DNA from: Chlorops oryzae
Lineage: Eukaryota; Arthropoda; Insecta; Diptera; Chloropidae
Reading direction: 5' to 3'
Length of the DNA: 64,000 bases
NCBI GenBank assembly: GCA_020466095.1
Contig: CM035806.1
Coordinates: 3,178,120-3,242,119, forward strand
The notes beneath the pieces are model-generated. The model ran no database searches, was not told the origin of the DNA, and saw nothing but the letters and a program-made list of their open reading frames with translations. Both the position numbers and the translations under genes were made by a program. Shown one piece after another: positions 22,801 through 32,036 of this stretch. The first letter of the stretch is position 1; each line of letters starts with the position of its first letter.

Positions 22801-25800
22801 ATTTAAAAAAGAAGAATTTTACTCTCGAGAAAAGTAAATTCCACGGGAATTCGTTCGCCGGGAATATTCAGAATCGGTCTGATAAAAAACAATGTTTTAA
22901 AACAAATAATTAAAAAAAAAAATTTAAAAATATAAAAAAATTAAATATAAAAAAAATATAAAAAAAAATATAAAAAATATAAAAATAAAAAAAATATAAA
23001 AAAATATAAAAAAATATAAAAAAATATAAAAAAAATATAAAAAAATATAAAAAAAATATAAAAAATATAAAAAATATAAAAAAATATAAAAAAATATATA
23101 AAAAATATAAAAAATATAAAAAAATATAAAAAAATATAAAAAATATAAAAAAATATAAAAAAATATAAAAAAATATAAAAAAAATAATATAAAAAATAAA
23201 AAAATATAAAAAAATATAAAAAAAATAATATAAAAAAATATAAATAAAAAATATAAAAAAAATATAAAAAAATATAAAAAATAAAAAATATTAAAAAAAT
23301 ATAAAAAATATAAAAAATAAATATAAAAAAATATTAAAAAAATAAAAAAAATATATAAAAAATATAAAAAATATAAAAAATATAAAAAAAATAAAAAAAA
23401 TATAAAAAAATATAAAAAAATAAAAAAATAAATTAAAAAAATATAAAAAAAAATATAAAAAAATATTAAAAAAAATATTAAAAAAATATAAAAAAATATA
23501 AAAAAAATATAAAAAAAATATAAAAAAATATTAAAAAAAATATTAAAAAAATATAAAAAAATATTAAAAAATATAAAAAATATAAAAATATATAAAAAAT
23601 ATAAAAAAATATAAAAATAATATAAAAAATATAAAAAAATATAAAAAAAAAAAAAAATATAAAAAAATATTTAAAAAAAATTTTCAATGGTAATCCTAAT
23701 AATCATTGCAGGTCTGAGACTGTACGCTCCGCTCTGGATGTTCTCTCGATTTGTGCTATAATACCAAAAGTGTTTCCAGTGTTTTGTGAACGTCTTGAAT
23801 TACAGGAATATAATTCGACATCGGGGATATCATCGGTTTTGGGTGCAGCCGCAGGCGAAATTACCGCTGACGCCGAAGTACAAAAATCGGCACTGGCATT
23901 AATATGCCATTGTGTCTGTTCGCCGGTGGCAAGGGTAAGCTACAATAATAACAAGAACAATGCATTTCTCTAAAATACTATTCATATTATCTAAAACGAT
24001 GTTTTCTTCTTCTCCTTCTCGTTCTCTTCTTCTTCTCACTTGTTCTTGTAGAGAGATCCAAACAATCAATTGAAAATCTTTAGTGCATCGAGAAAGCAAA
24101 AACAAAATAATAAATATTCGGAAGAACTAATCGAGAGTATTTGGGAAGCTGTATGCAGCAGTAATGGCATTATTGGATTACTATCACTGGTACAAATAAA
24201 AACTCCCATAACCGATGCAGATTGTATACGCGGCATGGCGTGCCGTGCATTGGCTGGACTTGCACGCTCGGAACGAGTACGACAGATTATAAGTAAATTG
24301 CCATTATTTGCAAGCGGTCAGATACAAACGCTAATGCGCGATCCGATACTGCAAGAGAAACGTGCCGAACATTTAGTCTTTCAGAAATACGCATTCGAAT
24401 TGCTCGAAAGAATTTCGGGTAAAGTTAAACCGCGCAATAATCAAATCGATACGTCGCTCTCCAACATGCACAAGGCGAATGTTGTCGTCCAAACGAAAAT
24501 CCAATATAATGAACAGCAATTGCTTCAGCTAATACACGATCATTTAGAGTCGAAAGGAATGACATCGACGGCACATATGTTACAGAAAGAAGCACGCTTA
24601 CAATTACCATTATCGATGGCGAAAAATATCCATCAATCGCCATTCGATTATAAAATAATGCCAGCACCAGCGTCACTATCACGCAATCGTATACGTACAC
24701 GAATACAGGAATTAAATAGTTCGTTAAACGAGAATATGATGGACGACGGACACGACGAGTATAACAACAGCATACTCAAATGATCCTACTTCTTCGAATC
24801 ATGATCAGTCACCGATAATACAAAATGGCATTGTTACACCAATAAGGCTTGTTAAAAAATCCGAAAAGATTAGCAGCAATCCATCAACACCATCATCGGA
24901 ATTAATGATTAACTGCAGCGGGACACCAACGTCGACAAGTTCGAGTGCGCACTCAAATTTTATGCAACGTTCGCTGCAGAAACAGATCAGCGTTCAGCCC
25001 AACGATTCAATAGCCAATTTACAAACCGAAGATAATACACCGCACCTAGGTCATTCCAATGTCACATTGAGCACAATTGTTACGGAATATCTAACCAATC
25101 AGCATGCGCTCTGTAATAATCCGATGACAACTTGTCCGCAATTCGATCTTTTTCAGCCGCATAAATGCCCCGATCCGAAACCGAATCGTATACCCGGCAC
25201 GTATAATAATCTTACGGCAAGAATTTTTGATGCACAAGCGGGCTTCAATACAGCGCGTCAAGACCGCCGTTATGTGCATACGCACTTTGCTCCTTGGCGG
25301 ACGATACGCTCCAGTGATTATAATGACGTGCAGTTTACATGTTGTGATATCGTGCACTCGTCCAATTTACTGCTGGTCGGTACACAGAACGGCGAAGCTA
25401 AGGCTTTCAATATCAATGATGGCAATGAAGTCTTTTCGGCTGTCTGCCATAATTATCTTGTCGATTCAATACTATCGAATCGTGCTGGTGATCTTGTGGT
25501 CACCACATGTGTCTTCAATCCACCAAACAGTATATTATGGTCGGTGCGCAATAACGAATTCATTTCGAAGCTAAAACTTAACGATGAATTTCATTGTGAG
25601 TTCAGTAATACAACACAAGATAAGCTGCTCGGCACAAGGAATACAGTAAGTACATATACGGAGCGGATAATATGTTTAAGGCTTTAATTGATTGAATTTT
25701 TTTTTATGTTATTTTTATTTTTATTTTAAGGCTGTAGTTATTTATGACATTAGCACTGGTACAAAACTATCTACTTTAACTCCAACAATTGGGAATCAGT

Positions 25801-28800
25801 ATACCCGCAATCGTGCTACATTTAATCCCACAGATGAACTGATACTTTCAGGTATGTATCAAAACGACGCAGGGCGAATAAAGCGATTGTGAAAGGCGAG
25901 AGTGCTTGACATAAGTTTACAAGGGAGTAGTGATGTGTAGGGACTGCTAAAAGTGAAAAATAAATAGAAAAGCCAAGAACGAATTGTGACGAAGACAAAG
26001 GCGAATAGTAAGAAGATGAAGGAGTGCACATAAAAGGCTACAAAGTAGCTCGAATTAGCGCCTGACGCCTACAAAGTTAGAGACTGTAGCGACCTCACAA
26101 TAGCTACAAAGTATAAGATTGTAGGGACTGCTACAATGCTACAAAGTATGAATTAGGCGACCTGCCTACAATAGCTTACAAAGTATACGAGATTGTAGGC
26201 GACTGCCTACAATAGCTTACAAAGTATACGAGAATGTAGGCGACCTGCCTACCAATAGCTTACAAAGTATACGAGAATGTAGGCGACCTGCCAACCAATA
26301 GCTTACAAAGTATACGAAATTTTAGGCGAACAGCCTACCAAATAGCTTACAAAGTATACGAGATTTTAGGCGACCTGCCTACCAATAGCTTACAAAGTAT
26401 ACGAGATTGTAGGCGACCTGCCTACCAATAGCTTACAAAGTATACGAGATTGTAGGCGACCTGCCTACCAATAGCTTACAAAGTATACGAGATTGTAGGC
26501 GACCTGCCTACCAATAGCTTACAAAGTATACGAGATTGTAGGCGACCTGCCTACCAATAGCTTACAAAGTATACGAGATTGTAGGCGACCTGCCTACCAA
26601 TAGCTTACAAAGTATACGAGATTGTAGGCGACCTGCCTACCAATAGCTTACAAAGTATACGAGATTGTAGGCGACCTGCCTACCAATAGCTTACAAAGTA
26701 TACGAGATTGTAGGCGACCTGCCTACCAATAGCTTACAAAGTATACGAGATTGTAGGCGACCTGCTTACCAATAGCTTACAAAGTATACGAGATTGTAGG
26801 CGACCTGCCTACCAATAGCTTACAAAGTATACGAGATTGTAGGCGACCTGCCTACCAATAGCTTACAAAGTATACGAGATTGTAGGCGACCTGCCTACCA
26901 ATAGCTTACAAAGTATACGAGATTGTTGGCGACCTGCCTACCAATAGCTTACAAACTATACGAGATTGTAGGCGACCTGTCTACCAATAGCTTACAAAGT
27001 ATACGAGATTGTAGGCGAACTGCCCACCAATAGCATACTTTAGTGGCGGTGGTAGGCGTTCACTCTACAAAACACTCGAAAAAAAAGTATACTAGGATGG
27101 TATATGAGGTCGTATGCATTACTACTTACTACGGCCTATGATATGTGTTTTACGGTTCATTGCTTTTGTAGGCAGCATTTTGGCCGCTGGGCATACATAG
27201 CAGAATGATGTGGCGAATAGTGGAGAGCACAGTAGGATGGGAAATAGAGCGAGTTAAAGGAAATATGTGTAGTGACATAAAGAGGGGAAAAAAGTTGAGC
27301 TTCGAGAAGAGCAGTGATATAAAAAAAAAAAAAAAAATTAATTAATAAAGAGATATTATCATTATGTGGAGGAGAGGGAGACGGGAGATAAAATACCTTT
27401 ACGCATTTTAATGTGGACAATGTTCCTTCAATAGATGGAGTGCTCTGGGACGTACGTTCTGGAAAGGAAATCCATAAATTCGATAAACTAAATGAAAATC
27501 TTTCGGGTGTTTTCCATCCCAATGGACTAGAGGTATGTTTGATTGTTCCGTTCAAATTTTTTTCAAAGTATTTTCTCTGTTTTGCTTTCTTTGTTTTTAA
27601 CTAAAAAAAAAAAAAAAACAAAAATCTTTGTAGATAATTTCCAATACAGAAATTTGGGACCTACGAACGTTCCATCTATTGCAAACCGTTCCAGTTCTTA
27701 ATCAATGTTTGCTTGAATTCTCACCGATGCGTGTTATCTATGCCATGAGTTTGGAGAACAAGGATCGCATAGATTTCGATGATACGACAGACTTTAAGAC
27801 AAGCTTCAAAGTTCTTGATCTGTACGATTACTCGAGCATATCAACGATTGATGTTAAGCGTAGCATCAATGATTTGAGCCTAAATGAAAATGGCAGTCTA
27901 CTTGCATTACTTGAATCGCCGATTATTTCGCAACAGGACACATGTGTGAAATTGTATGCCGTTGGCATGAAGAAGAACGATCAACAAGAAGAGGTTCGTT
28001 TTAAGTCAACGACAACGTTAAATAATTCATCGTCACCGTCACCGTCATCGTCATCAGCTCATTCATCTTCATTTGAGCAGGCAGTGGCTGCAGTAGCGCG
28101 AGCACTGCGCATGACCGATAATATTGATAGGCCAACGGCTGCTGCTGCTGCATCTGCTGCTTCTGCTTCTGCTCAAGCCGCTTTTCGTCGTTATATGAAT
28201 GTCAATTTAGACGAATCAACAATTTCAATCACTAGTAATACTAGGCGAAATGGTATAGCTTTCAATCGTCGTCGTGCTAACTCTCGCCCCAGCAATGCTG
28301 GTGGCATACGACGCCGCATTTCGCGTCCGAATATACCGCCACTACGTTTAATTCGGATCGAGCGAGATTTTTTTGGCGGCAGACCTAGAAATATTCATTG
28401 GTCCATTGAGAGGCGGCCCGCTGATGACGCAGGCGCAGCAGCGAATGACGACATTCCATCAAGAAATGCAAATTCATTGAGAGACCGACTGATTAATATG
28501 CTATCATCTTTGATTGCAGGAAGATGATGATGATCAGGATCCAAGCCACAGTGAAGATGGATCGGATAGTGATGCATCAAGCAGTAAGTGTGGCGGCTTT
28601 TTAGGCTTTCTTTTAGTTTCTAAAACTCATCCAATCGCAAATTAATTTGCTTCATCTTTGTTGTGTGATTGCAGGCAGTAATGACATTTTTCAAAGAGTC
28701 CAGTTAGGTAGCTTAGATGATTCAGATTCCATGGATGACGATGATAACGATAATGATAACGATGACGGCGACGGCGACGATGATGACGATAACGATAACG

Positions 28801-29225
28801 ATAACGATGATAACGACGATGACGGTGACGGTGACGGTGACATTGACGACGATGATGATAACGACGACGACGACGATGATGATGACGCTGCCGATGATGA
28901 CGACGACGATGACATATTTGCCGAGATCGAGCTCGATGCCGATGGGGATGATGATATTAATGATGCGAACGGAAGCGATGCTGATGCCGATGCTGATGCT
29001 GATGCTGCCAACGATGATAATGGAAATGCAGCAAACGAAAATCTAAATGGAAACTCGGCAAATAATAATCGCAACGTCAACCGAAATTCTTCCAATAGCA
29101 ACAGCAACAGCTCGTCAATAATAAACTTGCAAGCCTACAGAATAAGAATACCTCGTCGAAGCCGGTCGGTCCGTGTACTCTTCTCACCTTTGAGCGATGA
29201 TATTATCCTTGAAAGGCGATTCTAA
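19889..29225 (+). CDS. mahj: Mahjong/DCAF1 (VprBP), CUL4-DDB1 ligase substrate receptor
   Basis: Exons: 19889-20476, 20546-21436, 21670-21942, 22036-22421, 23712-23934, 24052-25645, 25731-25851, 27435-27532, 27634-27993, 28520-28583, 28675-29225. Phases match throughout and give about 1715 aa. The N-terminus is acidic and Q-rich; residues about 200-890 are the helical armadillo-like part ([36 protein letters not shown]-like). A LisH motif ([15 protein letters not shown]) is near residue 945. The C-terminal propeller contains both WDxR motifs used to dock DDB1 (LWDVRS and IWDLRT), and the last 200 residues are an Asp-rich tail. DCAF1 recruits substrates to the CRL4 ubiquitin ligase; in Drosophila mahjong binds Lgl and acts in cell competition. 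Oddities: a one-base frame break in exon 6 at 24778-24783, and an open reading frame running through the predicted intron 27994-28519. Homology is certain; the tail splicing is inferred. Confidence 0.93.
21472..21625. mobile_element. CAGYCCGATTCTGAAT foldback MITE, copy 3 (in intron 2)
   Basis: A shorter, degenerate relative of 17785-18015, starting CAGCCCGATTCTGAATATTC. It fills 154 of the 233 bp of mahjong intron 2, only 35 bp after the donor site. Confidence 0.75.
22537..22652. mobile_element. Hairpin MITE CGGGCATGTGACAG (in intron 4)
   Basis: A near-perfect 116-bp hairpin with 46-bp arms, from CGGGCATGTGACAGAAATCG to its reverse complement ending CACATGCCCG, with ATA on both sides. It directly abuts the next MITE at 22656. 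Confidence 0.85.
22656..22881. mobile_element. CAGYCCGATTCTGAAT foldback MITE, copy 2 (in intron 4)
   Basis: Starts CAGCCCGATTCTGAATATTC and ends GAATATTCAGAATCGGTCTG, with arms that contain CTCGAGAAAAGTAAATTCC; ATA flanks it. It sits immediately downstream of another hairpin MITE within mahjong intron 4. Confidence 0.85.
22905..23685. repeat. A-rich (ATATAAAAA)n low-complexity tract in intron 4
   Basis: About 780 bp made almost only of A and T in variants of TATAAAAAA on the plus strand, ending some 25 bp before the exon 5 acceptor. The open frame on its minus strand is an artefact of TTTTTATA reading as Phe/Ile/Tyr. Confidence 0.95.
24778..24783 (+). other. mahj: Frame break in mahjong exon 6
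   Basis: The exon 6 frame, open from 24052, runs into TGA at 24781-24783. Downstream coding ([12 protein letters not shown] and on to the propeller) continues in the +1 frame without another stop and without splice signals nearby. One extra A in the AAA at 24778-24780 would explain it. It may be a sequencing or assembly indel, a real mutation, or less likely +1 frameshifting at AAA-TGA. Confidence 0.8.
26040..27035. repeat. 43-bp minisatellite in mahjong intron 7
   Basis: About 22 tandem units of 43 bp, consensus beginning CCAATAGCTTACAAAGTATA and ending GTAGGCGACCTGCCTA. The middle units (26390-26920) are almost identical and the left ones degenerate. Each unit has a short hairpin, TAGGC then GACCT then GCCTA. 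It occupies most of the 1.58-kb intron 25852-27434. Confidence 0.95.
27994..28527 (+). other. mahj: Open reading frame through predicted mahjong intron 9 (exitron candidate)
   Basis: Exon 9 stays open past the predicted donor at 27994 for 177 codons, ending at TGA 28525-28527. The extra peptide is not random: [17 protein letters not shown], an Ala run, an Arg-rich stretch ([19 protein letters not shown]) and [13 protein letters not shown]. Splicing from GAG|GTTCGT to the acceptor at 28518-28519 instead joins QQEE to the acidic EDDDD tail in frame, as expected for DCAF1. Two C-termini, one basic and one acidic, are therefore possible. Confidence 0.6.
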
Positions 29226-29640
29226 GTTCCTCACAACTATTGTTTTATTAAATTTTTTTTTTTTTTTTGTATGATTATTATTATTTTATTTTAATTTCTC
29301 TTTTCACTCTCATAGTGAGGGTCTCATTTTCATTTGCATTTGTATGTGTTAGTTGTTAAATGTAAAAAAAAAAAAAAAAACATAGTTCTTAATCATCCCA
29401 AAAAATGTTATTCTTTAATCATTATACATACAGTGGTTAATCAAACTAGAAGCACATTGCTTGAAATAAAAAAAAAAAATTTAAAAAATTCAGACTGCTG
29501 TATAAAATATTTGATTTTTGTTCAAAAAAAAAAAAAATATAAGAATGTCGTAGGCTTAAGAACTTTTTTTTAAAAAAAAATGTTATTAAAAAAAAATGTT
29601 TTATTTCTTTACATCACAAATTCACACTCAATGTTGTGAA
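29226..29640 (+). other. mahj: Probable mahjong 3' UTR
   Basis: AT-rich DNA directly after the mahjong stop with several A runs and AATAAA-like words (near 29465). No coding signal; the end of the transcript cannot be fixed. Confidence 0.4.
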
Positions 29641-29739
29641 TGTGTGCGCCCGCTGCTTCTATCGCAGACCAAAGGCCAGTCATCATAACGATCGGTTCGT
29701 GGAAATTACGAATTAAATTGCAGTAGTGACTCAGTCTTC

Positions 29740-30215
29740 CGGACTCCTGCTAGTTCGGTGATCGCTGGAATCCAGTCAGTCGGGCAATGGAGCTGGTGGG
29801 GGAGGCGAGATTCTCACTGAATGACAAGCCAGAAGATGATGTTCCCTTATCGCAGCTTTTTAATAGGTTAAGGGGGGGACCCAATGATTCTCAAATAAAT
29901 GAGGCAGAAGCTTAAGAATGGGCTGCTGGTGGTGTCGGAAGCGAGTTACAAAGATATGAACTGTTAACTGATGAGGAGATTGTGCGAGCGGCAATATGTG
30001 AGGACGATGGGCCACGATTAGGATAATGACGTTGCAGTTCTCGCCTGCGAAAAATTTGTTAATTCAAAGCCAGCAGGAGCTTTAAATACTCCTTTGAAAT
30101 GGACTGAAGATAACGAAATTTATAGCAACAAAATTATGTTTCTTCCTCTACTTTGAGACCGGGATTTTGAAATGAATTTATGTTTCTTCCTCTACTTTGA
30201 GACCGGGATTTTGAT
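29740..30215 (+). pseudogene. Possible pogo/Tigger-type transposase C-terminal relic
   Basis: In one frame from about 29786 the sequence reads as an acidic tail with PLSQLFNRLRGGP, then after a stop EWAAGGVGSELQRYELLTDEE and IVRAAI, then stops; a second frame gives VAVLACEKFVNSK. This order is reminiscent of the C-terminal tail of Tigger/jerky (pogo) DDE transposases. A piece of about 35-40 bp around TTTCTTCCTCTACTTTGAGA is duplicated at 30138-30213. It is clearly non-functional. Confidence 0.45.
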
Positions 30216-30249
30216 GATGCTATGAGTTAAAAAAAAAAAAAAAAAAAAA

Positions 30250-30412
30250 AATGAGCACTTTGAGTATAGGGGACAACCTGAGTTCGACTGCCAGCTCAGG
30301 TCGTGGATGTTGTTTTTTTTGATTTTCTGTTTGGTTTACCATTTTTCGTGGTGTCCCAAAGGGCCCATGAGTCCTAAGTGTGTCTAAGTCTAACCCTAAC
30401 CTGTGTAACATA
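30250..30412 (+). repeat. tRNA-derived SINE with LINE-type tail, copy 1
   Basis: A B-box GAGTTCGACTGCC lies at 30280-30292 after a tRNA-like segment. The tail reads GGGCCCATGAGTCC and ends TAACCCTAACC. The same body and tail occur inverted at 53215 and 55672, and the tail matches the 3' end of the LINE relics at 11837 and 38927. Confidence 0.65.
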
Positions 30413-30439
30413 TAATTTGCTCAAATGGATTTGATCCAA

Positions 30440-30625
30440 ATGAATATTTATTTATTTATTTTTATTTATTTATTTATTTTTTTAAATTATTTATTTTATA
30501 TTCATTTATTATTTATTTATTTATTTATTATTCATTTTTATTTGTTTATTTTTACTTATTTATTTTTATTTATTTATATTTTATTTTTTTATTTATTTTA
30601 TTTATTTTTTTATTTATTTATTTAT

Positions 30626-30671
<46 letters not shown>

Positions 30672-30912
30672 TTTATTTATTTTTATTTTTATTATTTATT
30701 TATTTTTATTATTCATTTTTATTTATTTATTTTTATTTATTATTTTTATTTTTTATTTTTATTTATTTATTTTTATTTATTTATTTATATTTTTTTATTT
30801 ATTTATTTATTTTATTTTTTTAAATTTATTTATTTATATTTATTTATTTATTTTTATTTATTTATTTATCTTTATTTATTTAAATATTTATTTATTTATT
30901 TTTATATATTTT
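30440..30912. repeat. ATTT microsatellite
   Basis: About 470 bp of imperfect TTTA repeats with TTTTTA variants. The 132-aa open frame across it, made of Phe, Leu, Ile and Tyr, is an artefact. Confidence 0.95.
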
Positions 30913-30914
30913 TT

Positions 30915-31685
30915 CTAAACTGCATAAAATCATTGAGCTATCCTTAGGAAACTTGAAAATTGCTTTTAAGTGAAATTAACTTCCGAATTCGAAACTGACC
31001 ACGAAAACATTGCTCAATGTTCAAATATGGTATCTATTAGATAACAAAAAAAAAAAAAAAAAAATGGTCAAGAAATGTGGCGGCCAACTGTTAGCAACTG
31101 TGCCAATTTGGAAAAATCGAACGTTAGATTTCGTGCCTAAAGCTTGATTTATGACCCTAAAGCGAGACTTATTGCTTGTGATCAACTTTCGAGATGAATT
31201 TCGAAATTTCAAAAATATTTTCCAATGAAATTGAGTGAATGAAAAGATAAAAAAAAATACTCCACTTAATAAAATAATAAAATTATAAAATGATTGAAAT
31301 AATCAACTGATCAGTGTTGTGCAATTGAAATCTTCATGAAAAATTCATTAATACGAAATTTGGCTTGATGACTTGATGAATGCAAATGTTTCCAAGCGGG
31401 ATGACAGACGAGCTCATTCCAACGGACCGATATGTATGATGATGGTGTGTTCAAGGATGTTCAAAATCTATTGAATTGAATTGGATTTTATCGTGTTCTA
31501 TTTCGCATTCGAATGCATTTAGTCGTTATTTAGCATTCGTCTGAGTTGCATTATTCCTTCAATTTTTCAGTTTGCCGAAAATATCGTGTTCTATACGCAT
31601 AATAAATAATTTAGTTTAAATAATAATATCGAAAATCATGAAGTTAATAATAATAATAACTAATCAAATAATCAAATTAATCAGT
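30915..31685. other. No gene recognised; upstream of the type I membrane protein gene
   Basis: AT-rich DNA. It may include promoter or leader of the gene starting at 32037, but no TATA box or initiator can be assigned with confidence. Confidence 0.35.
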
Positions 31686-31699
31686 ATAATCCGAAAATA

Positions 31700-32032
31700 T
31701 TTCATAATAAATAAAATAAATAAAATAAATAAAAATAAAATAAAATAAAATAAAAATAAAATAAAATAAAAAAATAAAATAAAATAAAATAAAATAAAAT
31801 AAAAAAATAAAATAAAATAAAATAAAAAAAATAAAATAAAATAAATAAATAAAACAAAATAAATAAAATAAAATAAATAAATAAAATAAATAAAATAAAA
31901 AAATAAATAAAATAAATAAATAAAATAAAATAAAATAAAATAAAATAAATAAAATAAAATAAAATAAATAAATAAAATAAAATAAAATAAAATAAAAAAA
32001 AAATAAAATAAAATAAATAAAATAAAATAAAT
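31700..32032. repeat. AAATA/AAAT microsatellite abutting a start codon
   Basis: Some 330 bp of AAATA and AATA repeats end 4-5 bases before the ATG at 32037. If transcription starts upstream it forms the 5' UTR; alternatively ATTAG at 32031-32035 is a splice acceptor and the tract is the end of an intron. Confidence 0.9.
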
Positions 32033-32036
32033 TAGG

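Noticed and set aside
23478..23687. Phe/Ile/Tyr-rich open frame on the minus strand
   Set aside because: Artefact of the A/T-rich tract in mahjong intron 4.
26040..27035. CRISPR-like array of 43-bp periodic units
   Set aside because: There are no spacers; unit and 'spacer' are equally conserved and it lies in an intron of a fly gene, so it is a minisatellite.
28691..29107. Ser-rich open frame on the minus strand
   Set aside because: Antisense shadow of the Asp-rich tail of mahjong.
30425..30823. 132-aa hydrophobic open frame
   Set aside because: It is a translation of an ATTT microsatellite.
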